From assembly GCA_025463605.1 (NCBI GenBank), contig JAODAV010000010.1, forward strand, positions 1-64,000: a DNA stretch of 64,000 nt. Direction: 5' to 3'. This document shows positions 27,677 through 35,886 of the stretch, in pieces. This DNA comes from Rhodoglobus sp. GTDB taxonomy: Bacteria; Actinomycetota; Actinomycetes; Actinomycetales; Microbacteriaceae. Both the position numbers and the translations under genes were made by a program. The notes beneath the pieces were generated by a model. It was given only the letters and a program-made list of their open reading frames with translations. It made no database searches and was not told the DNA's origin. The first letter of the stretch is position 1; every line of letters begins with the position of its first letter.

Positions 27677-28977
27677 TACCTGCCGACTCGGCGGTGGCGC
27701 TGCCGCACATGCCGGTCGACGTCGCCCGCATCGAACGATGGATTGGCGAGTTCGCCGCCCTCACCGAGGAAGGCCCTGGTGTCACAAGACTCGGGTACAG
27801 CGCGCTCGAACGGGAAGCGCACGCCCTCTTCGGCGCGGAGATGTCAGCCCTCGGGCTGACCGTGCGCGGGGACACCGCCGGCAACACCATCGCCGAACTA
27901 TCCGGCCTGGAGCCCGATGGCCCGGCCCTCGGGACGGGATCCCACCTGGACTCGGTTCCCCAGGGCGGCCGCTTCGACGGCATCGCTGGAGTGTGCGCCG
28001 CGATGGAGGTCGCGCGCGCGGTCGTTCAGAGCGAATGGCGTCCACGGCACTCCTGGCGGTTCGTCGCCTTCGCCACCGAAGAGGGTGCGCGGTTCGGGCA
28101 GGCCTGCAACGGCAGCCGCGCCGCGGCCGGCTTGGTGTCGACTGGCGATCTCGCCGTGGTGAAGGACAGCCACGGTGTGTCCATGTCCGCCGCCATGGCC
28201 GCAGTGGGCCTCGACCCCGCGCGCATTGCGGAGTCACGATGGCGCAGCGAGGACTGGCTCGCGTTCGTGGAGCTCCATATCGAACAAGGCACAGTGCTCG
28301 AAGCATCCGGCACCAGCATCGGCGTCGTCGACGCGATATCGGGCAGCACGCGGCTCCTCGTTCATCTCGACGGCGTCGCCTCGCACACCGGCGGCACCCC
28401 GATGCACCAGAGACGGGATGCGCTGGCAGCTGCATCCGAGTGCGTGCTTGCATGCGAGCGCATCGCCAACGACGCGACCCACCACGGAACGCGAGTGACA
28501 GTGGGTCGGCTCGAGGTGCAACCCGGTTCGATCACGACGATCCCCGGCGAGGTCTCGTTCACGATCGACATCAGAGACTTCGACAGCGAGCGCCAGCGCC
28601 GCACCGCCCACCTGCTCGACGCCCAGTTCCGCCAGATAAGCGCCGCACGCGGCGTAGGAATCCGGAGTTCGGTGATAGGCGACACGTCACCCGTGTTCCT
28701 GCCGGTGGAGATCGTGGACAGCATCGTCTCCGCGGCACGCGAACGCGGCCTGACATATCGACTGCTCTCCAGTGGTGCGAGCCATGACTCCCAGCAGATC
28801 AGTCGTGTCACCCCCACGGGGATGATCTTCGTTCCGAGCATCCGGGGATTGAGCCACGTTCCCGAGGAGAACACCGCGTTCGACGACATCGCACTCGGAG
28901 CGCAAGTACTGCTCGACACGCTCATCGCCCTCGATGGGTCAGGAGCACCAGGGCCCGCCGCCGCGTGGACGGCGTGA
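27673..28977 (+). CDS. M20 family N-carbamoyl-amino-acid hydrolase
   Basis: Zinc-dependent amidase of the hydantoinase/carbamoylase family (434 residues), which removes the carbamoyl group from N-carbamoyl amino acids, releasing CO2 and NH3. Metal and catalytic motifs: GSHLDSVPQGGRFDG (H91, D102), ATEEGARF (E136/E137), ELHIEQG (H202) and, C-terminally, GASHDSQ and VPSIRGLSHVPEE. The GTG at 27673 overlaps the preceding stop. Beside a dihydroorotase, N-carbamoyl-L-aspartate (ureidosuccinate) is the attractive substrate; allantoate or N-carbamoyl-beta-alanine are alternatives. Confidence 0.85.
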   Translation: MIPADSAVALPHMPVDVARIERWIGEFAALTEEGPGVTRLGYSALEREAHALFGAEMSALGLTVRGDTAGNTIAELSGLEPDGPALGTGSHLDSVPQGGRFDGIAGVCAAMEVARAVVQSEWRPRHSWRFVAFATEEGARFGQACNGSRAAAGLVSTGDLAVVKDSHGVSMSAAMAAVGLDPARIAESRWRSEDWLAFVELHIEQGTVLEASGTSIGVVDAISGSTRLLVHLDGVASHTGGTPMHQRRDALAAASECVLACERIANDATHHGTRVTVGRLEVQPGSITTIPGEVSFTIDIRDFDSERQRRTAHLLDAQFRQISAARGVGIRSSVIGDTSPVFLPVEIVDSIVSAARERGLTYRLLSSGASHDSQQISRVTPTGMIFVPSIRGLSHVPEENTAFDDIALGAQVLLDTLIALDGSGAPGPAAAWTA

Positions 28978-30227
28978 AGGTCATCGACGACCACACCGTC
29001 ATCATCGAGAACGTGCGCATTATCGACGGGACGGAGCGCGTGGATGTGACGGTGCACGAGGGCAGAATCGCTCGCATCGAGCCCGCACTTTCGTCGGCCG
29101 AATCGGAACGGGTCGTGCTGCCGGGGTTCGTCGATCTGCACACCCACTTGCGCGAGCCCGGAGGCGAGGTGTCGGAGACGATCGCCACCGGAACGCGAGC
29201 GGCCGCCGCCGGCGGCTACGTCGACGTGTTTGCGATGGCTAACACCACACCGGTGACCGACACCCTCGAGCGTGTGCTCGCGATGCGGGAGTTGGCCCGG
29301 GATGCCCACGCGCGCGTTCATGTCGTGGCCGCGGCGACCATCGGTCAGGCCGACCAGACGCTGGTCGACATCAGCGCGCTGAGGAATGGCGGCGTGACCC
29401 TGTTCTCCGATGACGGCCACTGCGTCAACGACGAGGGTCTCGTACACGAGCTCCTCCAGCGCCTGGCACAGAGTGGCGGGGTGTTCGCGCAACATGCCCA
29501 AAGCCAGCGGATCGTGCAGAAGGGGGTTATCAACGCCCGGGTTGCCGATCTGGTCGGCTGTCACGGATGGCCGGAGGCGGGCGAAGAAGCAATCGTCGCG
29601 CGAGACATCGCGATCGCTCGCGCGACCGGCGGACACCTGCACGTGTGCCATGTCTCGACGAAACGGTCGGTCGATCTGATCCGGTGGGCCAAGAGCGTTC
29701 ACGCTCCCGTGACCGCCGAGGTGACCCCCCATCACCTCGCGCTGAGCGACGAGGACGCGGTGAAGCGCGGGCCGGCACTCAAAGTGAACCCGCCACTGCG
29801 ATCACTGGGGGATGTGAGCGCGTTGCGTGAGGCGCTCGCCGACGGGACTATCGACGTGGTTGCAACCGACCATGCGCCGCATCCGGAAGCCACGAAGAGC
29901 AAATCGTGGCGAGACGCTGCATTCGGCATGACCGCGATCGAGACCGCCCTGCCCGTCGTCGCGGAGGTGCTGACGACGGCGGGCCGCACGTCGTGGAGCC
30001 GAGTCGCGGAGGTGATGTCGGTCGCACCGGCACGCATCGGCGGCCTCCGGCGGGAGTCGATCACCGTAGGGTCGAGCGCGGATCTGTGCGTGATCGAATC
30101 GGGGCCCGAGTATCAGCTATCGGTGGACGACCATCACAGCCGCTCGCGCAACTCGCCGTTCGCCGGGTACTCCGTGCGGCATCGGGTCATCCTGACGATG
30201 CTCGAGGGACGAATCACCCACTCCTGA
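28974..30227 (+). CDS. dihydroorotase (class I, probably catabolic)
   Basis: Amidohydrolase-superfamily enzyme interconverting dihydroorotate and N-carbamoyl-L-aspartate. Class I dihydroorotase motifs are complete: DLHTHLREPGGE, MANTTPVTD, LFSDDGH, HVCHVST, AEVTPHHLALSDED, KVNPPLRS and ATDHAPHP. The Arg and Asn that bind the substrate carboxylate (in LREP and ANTTP) favour dihydroorotate over hydantoins. The GTG at 28974 gives 417 residues and a GTGA overlap with the carbamoylase; an in-frame GTG at 28965 is possible. Its 3' end overlaps that of ubiX by 14 bp on the other strand. Biosynthetic pyrC would normally lie in a pyr operon, not here. Confidence 0.85.
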   Translation: MKVIDDHTVIIENVRIIDGTERVDVTVHEGRIARIEPALSSAESERVVLPGFVDLHTHLREPGGEVSETIATGTRAAAAGGYVDVFAMANTTPVTDTLERVLAMRELARDAHARVHVVAAATIGQADQTLVDISALRNGGVTLFSDDGHCVNDEGLVHELLQRLAQSGGVFAQHAQSQRIVQKGVINARVADLVGCHGWPEAGEEAIVARDIAIARATGGHLHVCHVSTKRSVDLIRWAKSVHAPVTAEVTPHHLALSDEDAVKRGPALKVNPPLRSLGDVSALREALADGTIDVVATDHAPHPEATKSKSWRDAAFGMTAIETALPVVAEVLTTAGRTSWSRVAEVMSVAPARIGGLRRESITVGSSADLCVIESGPEYQLSVDDHHSRSRNSPFAGYSVRHRVILTMLEGRITHS

Positions 30228-30822
30228 CGTCGGCGCCCGCTCGGAGTCCGTTCCAGCGAATGGTTCCCGCTGTGTTGATACCGATTCGTTCGAGCGCGCG
30301 CCGGGAAGTGTGATCGACGATGTCCTCGACCGTGGCCGGCGACGTGTAGAACGCGGGGACCGGCGGGTAGATGATCGCGCCGCTCTCGGTCGCCATGGAC
30401 ATGAGCCTCAAGTGCCCCGCGTGCAAGGGGGTTTCGCGCACGAGCAGCAGAAGAGGGCGTCCTTCCTTGAGGGTGACATCGGCACTGCGCACGACGAGGT
30501 TGTCGTCGTAGGCATTGGCGACACCGGACAGGGTCTTGATGGAGCATGGTGCGACGATCATCCCGGCGGTGGGGAAGGAGCCGCTCGAGATCGCCGCGCC
30601 CAGGTCGGCATCGGAGTAGACCACGTCGGCCATTCGAGAGACCTCGGCGACCGTCATGCCCGTCTCCGACTGGATCGTGCTGCGGGCTCCCCTGCTGATC
30701 ACGAGGTGGGTCTCCACGTCCGGGAGCTCGGCGCACAGCTCGAGAATTCTCGTGCCGTAGGCCGCACCCGAAGCGCCCGTGATCGCAACGATCAGACGTC
30801 GCGGGCCGTCGAACTCGTTCAT
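30214..30822 (-). CDS. ubiX: flavin prenyltransferase UbiX
   Basis: Makes prenylated FMN, the cofactor of UbiD-type decarboxylases, from FMN and dimethylallyl (pyro)phosphate. The 202-residue protein has the flavoprotein motif IVAITGASGAAYG, the region TAGMIVAPCSIKTLSGVANA and RPLLLLVRETPLHAGHLR, all diagnostic. Its ATG overlaps the stop of the upstream iclR-family gene. The presumed client UbiD is encoded on the opposite strand, 0.9 kb away. Confidence 0.93.
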   Translation of the reverse strand: MNEFDGPRRLIVAITGASGAAYGTRILELCAELPDVETHLVISRGARSTIQSETGMTVAEVSRMADVVYSDADLGAAISSGSFPTAGMIVAPCSIKTLSGVANAYDDNLVVRSADVTLKEGRPLLLLVRETPLHAGHLRLMSMATESGAIIYPPVPAFYTSPATVEDIVDHTSRRALERIGINTAGTIRWNGLRAGADVRSG

Positions 30823-31595
30823 GCGGGCACCGCCCCGTCGACGATCGCCGTGCTGCCGCCGATCGCGAGGGTGATGTCGTCCGCGGTGGCGACGACCGCC
30901 TGAACGATCTCGTGACGGAGTTGTTGCGGGAGGCTGCGCTCCTGGGACGCCGTCAGGGTGACGGCGGCGACGATGGCCCCCGAACTGTCACGCACGGGAG
31001 CGGCACTCGCCCAGATGTCGAAGTCGAATTCGTTGTCGCACACGTCGTAGCCGTAGCGTCGAATGTTCTCCACGTGCGTCAGCACCTCCTCGATGTTCGC
31101 GGGAGTGCCCGGCATGAGCTGCACGAACGGATGCCCGTGGAGCAGCGCCCGAATCGCCTCGTCGTCGAGTCCGCTGTAGAGCACTCGGGCACTGGCGGCC
31201 GCGTGCAGGGGAACGGCCTGACCGATCTTGACGGAAAGGTGTAGGGGGCGCCGACTCTCCACAAGCGCAACGCACACGGCACGCCCGTCGATGAGTTGCG
31301 TGAGCATGACGGTCTCGTTGAATCGCTCGCTGAGCTTCTTCAGGTTGAATTCGGCGGTCGCGGCAAGGGTTTCCCGGCGGGCCACGGACGACAGGCGGAG
31401 GAGGCGACGACCGGAGAAGTACTGGAGTGTCACGGGGTCGCGCCGGATGAATTCCTCATCAGTGAGCACTTTCAGCAGTCGGTGCGTCGTCGCCAGCGGG
31501 TAGCCGAGTCGTTCACTTGCCTCGGTGAGGGAGATGCCGTCTGCGGATTCACCGATCAACGTGAGAGCATGCAGCGTCCGGATGACGACATTCAT
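30819..31595 (-). CDS. IclR family transcriptional regulator
   Basis: 258-residue regulator: an N-terminal winged helix-turn-helix (ISLTEASERLGYPLATTHRLLKVLTDEEFI, residues about 21-50) and a C-terminal effector-binding domain (AVPLHAAASARVLYSG, then YDVCDNEFDFDIWASAAPV). IclR proteins usually control a neighbouring catabolic operon in response to an aromatic or carboxylic acid metabolite. It is co-transcribed with ubiX and divergent from ubiD; a palindrome in the shared spacer is a likely operator. Confidence 0.9.
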   Translation of the reverse strand: MNVVIRTLHALTLIGESADGISLTEASERLGYPLATTHRLLKVLTDEEFIRRDPVTLQYFSGRRLLRLSSVARRETLAATAEFNLKKLSERFNETVMLTQLIDGRAVCVALVESRRPLHLSVKIGQAVPLHAAASARVLYSGLDDEAIRALLHGHPFVQLMPGTPANIEEVLTHVENIRRYGYDVCDNEFDFDIWASAAPVRDSSGAIVAAVTLTASQERSLPQQLRHEIVQAVVATADDITLAIGGSTAIVDGAVPA

Positions 31596-31668
31596 GTAAG
31601 TCTCCTCGAGATCTGGCGGTGGGAGGTTTCGCCGGCTACCACTCTACGGAAGCCGCGGTCGTCTGCGC

Positions 31669-31728
31669 TTGACACGGGCATCCTTGGCATTATTACATGG
31701 TCTTCAACGACACGGAAGTGACTTCCGT
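31669..31728 (+). promoter_or_regulatory. ubiD promoter and IclR-type operator
   Basis: -35 TTGACA (31669-31674) and -10 TATTAC (31691-31696) are 16 bp apart. ACGGAAGT-G-ACTTCCGT (31712-31728), a perfect 8-bp inverted repeat, lies immediately downstream of the expected start point, a good place for repression. A further half-site ACGGAAG is at 31646-31652, on the iclR side. Confidence 0.65.
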
Positions 31729-31746
31729 AGAACGAATGAGGGTGGA

Positions 31747-33171
31747 ATGAAGACTGCATGGCGGGATCTGAGAGAGTTTCTGTCGGCGTTGGAAGACCGC
31801 GGCGATCTTGTCACCATCGACGATGAGGTCGACTGGGAGTACCAGGCAGTCGGGCTGACTCGCCAGTCGTCCGACGTCGATGGGCCCGCTCTTCTCTTCA
31901 ATCGTATGAGGGACAGCGAGTTCGCCTGCGTCAGCGGGCTATTCGGCTCTTCTCGCCGGGTGGCGCTCGCGCTCGGGCACGACTACGACTACCTCCTTCG
32001 AAACTTCGGCGAGCTCGAGCAGCTCATGATCGCCCCTGAACTCACGGACTCGGCCGCGCCGTGCCAGGAAGTCGTGGTGACCGGGGACGACATCGATGTG
32101 CTCTCGCTACCGCTGCTCCGGCACTTCGAGCTCGATGGCGGTCGCTACCTCACGGCCGGACTTCAGGTGGCACATGACCCCGACACCGGTGTGGCGAATG
32201 TCTCGATTCACCGTCAGCTCCCCATCGACCGAACGCACTTGACGGTGTTCGCCCCGATGGGACGCCACTTGCGAACGATCATCGAGCGGTGGCACGAACA
32301 GGGGAAAGAAGCGCAGATCGCCGTCGTGATCGGTGCTGACCCCGTCACTCAGATCGCTTCCCAGGCGCGCGCGCCCTATGGAGTCGACGAGTTCTCCATC
32401 GCCGGCGGAATGCGCGGTGAGGCAGTGGAGATGGTGAAGTGCACGACCATCGACGTGAACGTGCCGGCCACGGCAGAGATCATCATCGAGGGGGTCATCG
32501 AGATCGGGCGACTCGAATCGGATGGACCGTTCGGCGAGTACCCGGGAACGTACAGCGAAGCGAAACCCGCCCCGGTGATGCGGGTAACCGCGATCACGCA
32601 CAGGAAGGGCGCCCTCTACCAGAACACGCTCACGGGTACGCCCATGACCGAGAACCATTGGATGATGCAGCCGAGCGCGACCGCGCTCGCATACCGAGAG
32701 GCGCTGCGCGTCACCCCCGAGATCAAGGCGGTACACGTGACACCCGGCGGCACGACGCGTCACCACGTCGTCGTCTCGATGAAGAAACGGCATCCTTCCG
32801 AGCCGCGAAACGTGATGCTCGCGCTGATGGCGAGCACCCTCGGAGCGAAGATGGTCACGATCGTCGATGAAGACGTCGATCCATACGACATGCAACAGGT
32901 GGAGTGGGCGGTCAACACCCGGATGCAGCCCGACCGCGACATCGTGATCGTCTCCAACCTCTACAGCCCGACCCTGGATCCCTCTGCGCCCGCCGCGCGA
33001 ACCAGCGCCAAGATGGGCATCGATGCGACCGCGCCCATGGGCGAGGAGCGACGGATGTACGAGGCACCGCACGTCGTCGGTATCGAGAAGTGGCCGCTGA
33101 GCGCCGTGCTGTCTGCCTCGAACTGGTCGATGCCTGCTCTCGATCGCTACCTCGACGGCGGCGCCCGATGA
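31747..33171 (+). CDS. UbiD family (prenylated-FMN) decarboxylase
   Basis: 474-residue member of the UbiD family, reversible decarboxylases of aromatic, heteroaromatic or unsaturated carboxylic acids that use prenyl-FMN. Family features: DLREFLSALEDRGDL at the start, VANVSIHRQLPIDRTHL, RAPYGVDEFSIAGGMRG, the catalytic ESDGPFGEYPG with its Glu residues, and HHVVVSMKKRHP. The ATG at 31747 has a short GGGTGGA ribosome binding site; upstream in-frame extension has no support. The substrate is not readable; the surrounding genes suggest an N-heterocyclic acid. Confidence 0.88.
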   Translation: MKTAWRDLREFLSALEDRGDLVTIDDEVDWEYQAVGLTRQSSDVDGPALLFNRMRDSEFACVSGLFGSSRRVALALGHDYDYLLRNFGELEQLMIAPELTDSAAPCQEVVVTGDDIDVLSLPLLRHFELDGGRYLTAGLQVAHDPDTGVANVSIHRQLPIDRTHLTVFAPMGRHLRTIIERWHEQGKEAQIAVVIGADPVTQIASQARAPYGVDEFSIAGGMRGEAVEMVKCTTIDVNVPATAEIIIEGVIEIGRLESDGPFGEYPGTYSEAKPAPVMRVTAITHRKGALYQNTLTGTPMTENHWMMQPSATALAYREALRVTPEIKAVHVTPGGTTRHHVVVSMKKRHPSEPRNVMLALMASTLGAKMVTIVDEDVDPYDMQQVEWAVNTRMQPDRDIVIVSNLYSPTLDPSAPAARTSAKMGIDATAPMGEERRMYEAPHVVGIEKWPLSAVLSASNWSMPALDRYLDGGAR

Positions 33172-33953
33172 GAGTACCTTCGCCTCACACCGAGGCATAC
33201 GGATGGCGCGCACGCATCGGCCTCATCCTGCCGGCCGACAACGTTCTGATGGAGCCGGAGCTGAACTCGCTCACGCTGCCCGGAGTGAGCTTCCACGGTT
33301 TGCGCCTCACGGCGACCGAACCGGAGGCCATGCGGCGCCAAGCGGTCGATCAGGCGATCGCGATCCGCGAGCTCGGGCTCGACGCGGCTGTGTACGCCTG
33401 CGCGGAAACCAGCTTCAACGGCGGAGCGAGCGTGCGCGAAAGCCTCGCCGAGACGATCGAACGAGAGTGCGGCGTACCGGTTGTGACGGCAACCAATGCG
33501 CTGCTGGCGGCCCTCGAGCACGCCGGCGCCGAGCGACTCGCGCTCGCCACACCGTATTCGTCGGAGTCGGGCAACCTCCTCGAGGCCACTCTTACGGAGC
33601 ACGGCTATCACGTCACGTCGTCGTTGCATCGCGACTTCAGTCTCGAGTCCGAGGACCCACGCGTGTGGTACTTGACCAATCGGCAGCCCGCGACGCTTGC
33701 GTACGGCATCGCGAAATCGGTCGACACTCCCGACGCAGACACCGTCGTCATCGTGTCGACGAACTTCGCGACCCTGCAGATCATCGAGCGACTCGAAGCC
33801 GATCTCGGCAAGCGCGTGATCACGACGAATCAGAGCATCCTCTGGTGGTGCTTGCGCACGCTTCGCATCCACGAACCCAATATCGGCATCGGTCGCATGC
33901 TCACCGACCCCTCCGATGTGGCCGTCGCGTCGAACGAGCCGAGCGCCTCATGA
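33168..33953 (+). CDS. maleate isomerase / arylmalonate decarboxylase family protein
   Basis: 261-residue Asp/Glu-racemase-superfamily protein closest in pattern to maleate cis-trans isomerase (RIGLILPADNVLMEPELNSL at the start, RVITTNQSILWWCLR near the end). The first catalytic cysteine is present (C78 in VYACAETS), but the position of the second Cys in the usual SCT motif is Ser (S197 in VIVSTNFAT). A standard two-cysteine isomerisation is therefore doubtful; a one-cysteine decarboxylase or racemase activity is possible. ATGA overlaps link it to both neighbours. Confidence 0.7.
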   Translation: MRVPSPHTEAYGWRARIGLILPADNVLMEPELNSLTLPGVSFHGLRLTATEPEAMRRQAVDQAIAIRELGLDAAVYACAETSFNGGASVRESLAETIERECGVPVVTATNALLAALEHAGAERLALATPYSSESGNLLEATLTEHGYHVTSSLHRDFSLESEDPRVWYLTNRQPATLAYGIAKSVDTPDADTVVIVSTNFATLQIIERLEADLGKRVITTNQSILWWCLRTLRIHEPNIGIGRMLTDPSDVAVASNEPSAS

Positions 33954-34702
33954 CACGTCTCGCCGGCCGGCGCGCACTCGTCACAGGCGCCAATGGGGGC
34001 CTCGGCTCCGCGATAGCGATCGGATTGGCGCGCGCAGGGGCGGCAGTCGCCGTCCATTCGCGCCGCGCCGCCGCCGGAGATGTCGTGCGCGATGCCATCC
34101 GCGCCAACGGTGGTGTGGCAGAAACCGTGACGGGCGACGTCACAAGCGCGGCCGACGTCGCCGAGATGATGCGCCAGACCGTGTCGGGCATCGGCGGGCT
34201 GGACATCCTTGTCAACAACGCGGGCATCATCTCGACCACGCCCTTCCTCGAGCTCGAGGAAGAGGAGTGGCGCCGAGTCATCGACACGAACCTCACCGGA
34301 TACTTCCTGGTGGGGCAAGCCGCGGCGCGCATCATGGTCGCGGAGGGTCGCGGCTCGATCGTCAATGTCTCATCCACCCGGCAGGTTCAAGCGTGGCCGG
34401 GCAGCCTTCCCTATGCATCGTCAAAGGGCGGCATCGCGATGCTGACGCGCTCGATGGCGCTCGAGCTCGCCCCGTTGGGTGTGCGAGTGAACAGCATCGC
34501 ACCAGGAACGTTCGTCACCGAGCTCAACCGGCACTACTTGACCGACCCGGACTTCCGGGACAAGCGGATCGCCACGATACCGGCCGGACGCTACGGAGAC
34601 CTCGACGAGGTCGCGGAGGCGGTTGTCTATCTCGCGTCCGACGATGCGTCGTTCGTCATCGGGGCCTCGCTGTCCATCGACGGCGGGCAGACGATCTGGT
34701 GA
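33950..34702 (+). CDS. SDR family oxidoreductase
   Basis: 250-residue short-chain dehydrogenase/reductase. Cofactor motif TGANGGLGSAI, NNAG (as LVNNAGII), catalytic Ser in NVSS and the Y-x-x-x-K in PYASSKGG are all present; the C-terminal end LSIDGGQTIW is typical of FabG-like enzymes. A preference for NADP versus NAD is not clear; SRR after the first beta-alpha-beta unit suggests NADP. Coupled by ATGA to the preceding gene. Confidence 0.9.
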   Translation: MTRLAGRRALVTGANGGLGSAIAIGLARAGAAVAVHSRRAAAGDVVRDAIRANGGVAETVTGDVTSAADVAEMMRQTVSGIGGLDILVNNAGIISTTPFLELEEEEWRRVIDTNLTGYFLVGQAAARIMVAEGRGSIVNVSSTRQVQAWPGSLPYASSKGGIAMLTRSMALELAPLGVRVNSIAPGTFVTELNRHYLTDPDFRDKRIATIPAGRYGDLDEVAEAVVYLASDDASFVIGASLSIDGGQTIW

Positions 34703-34733
34703 TCCGGATGCCGCGGGAGATCGGAACAACATC

Positions 34734-35750
34734 ATGCTGGTAATCAGTCGAAGCGACCTCGACCACGTCTTCGGGATGAGCGACGCGTTCGCTGCGGTGG
34801 CGGAGGCCGCCCGCGCGTGGAGCTCAGGGACGGTGATGGTGCCCCCACGAATCGCACTGCGCGCACGAGCGACGGGCGTCGAGACGCTCGTTATGCCGGG
34901 CACTGTGGAGGACACGTTCACGGGCGCCAAGATCTGGTACGCCGCAGGAGACGACCCCGGGCGACTGCCGACCAGTTCTGCAATCATCGTGCTGATCGAC
35001 CCGACCCTGGGTGAAGTGCTCCTGGACGGTGAACTCATCACCGACCTGCGCACGGGAGCCATGACCGGTCTTGCAGCGCAACAGCTCGCCCCCCGAGACG
35101 CGTCGATCGTGTCCGTTCTGGGCGCGGGGATCCAGGCGCGTGCACAAGTGCTCGCGCTCATCCATGCGATCCCCACCCTCTCAGAGGTGCGGATCAGTTC
35201 GCGGAACGATGGTCGGCGCGATGCATTCGTGTCAGCTCTCGCGCGCGAACTCGCGAACGCCGGCAGCTCTGCGGCAGTCCGTTCCGTCGGTTCTCCTGAG
35301 GATGCCTGCCGCGGCGCCGACATCCTCGTCGCTGCCACGACGGCTCGGGCGCCCGTCATCGAGGACGCGTGGGTGGCCGATAACGCGCTCGTCTGCGGTG
35401 TCGGAAGCCACGATCGCGACTCTGCGGAGATCTCGCGAGACACGGTGGCCCGCTGCGGCGTGGTCGTCGTCGACACGAAACCCGGCGGAATCGACGGCGC
35501 AGGCGACATCGCCGATGTCATCGCGGAAGGGCGTCTCGAGCGCGAGGACGTGCTCGAATTGGGGCAGATTCTCGACGGCATCCCGGCTTCGCACGCCGAC
35601 CGCGAGGGGCCGCGAATGCTGAAGACCGTGGGCTTCGCAGCTGCGGATCTCATCGCCGCCCGCGCCGCAACGCGGCTGGCGCTCGCCGCCAACCTGGGTC
35701 GCACGATCTGTTTACACGACCGTAACGACATCGCGGGCGAGATGCATTGA
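34734..35750 (+). CDS. ornithine cyclodeaminase / mu-crystallin family protein
   Basis: 338-residue NAD(P)-binding protein. The Rossmann segment SIVSVLGAGIQARAQVLAL, the preceding GELITDLRTGAMTGLAAQQLAP and DTKPGGIDGAGDI match the OCD/mu-crystallin family, whose members deaminate ornithine, reduce cyclic imines (pyrroline or piperideine carboxylate) or oxidise amino acids. The exact reaction is unassigned; a cyclic-imine reductase would suit an N-heterocycle pathway. The ATG at 34734 has a weak ribosome binding site. The last gene of the ubiD unit. Confidence 0.8.
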   Translation: MLVISRSDLDHVFGMSDAFAAVAEAARAWSSGTVMVPPRIALRARATGVETLVMPGTVEDTFTGAKIWYAAGDDPGRLPTSSAIIVLIDPTLGEVLLDGELITDLRTGAMTGLAAQQLAPRDASIVSVLGAGIQARAQVLALIHAIPTLSEVRISSRNDGRRDAFVSALARELANAGSSAAVRSVGSPEDACRGADILVAATTARAPVIEDAWVADNALVCGVGSHDRDSAEISRDTVARCGVVVVDTKPGGIDGAGDIADVIAEGRLEREDVLELGQILDGIPASHADREGPRMLKTVGFAAADLIAARAATRLALAANLGRTICLHDRNDIAGEMH

Positions 35751-35886
35751 CAGTGCCTAGGCCGCTGGGTAATGTCATCGATACCGCAGCACGAAACTAT
35801 ATTTCAAAATACGGAAGCGCATCAATGAGGATGCAAGGCGACGTCTCGTGTCCCTTGCAGCAATTACGCATCAGAAAGGGAAACAC

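Noticed and set aside
28965..28973. Dihydroorotase start at the GTG at 28965
   Set aside because: Possible, but no ribosome binding site, and the GTG at 28974 gives the same four-base stop/start overlap used by the other genes of the operon.
35751..35886. Riboswitch before the ABC transporter operon
   Set aside because: The spacer is AT-rich near 35800, but I could not build a conserved aptamer core; only the ACGGAAG half-site is retained as a weak signal.
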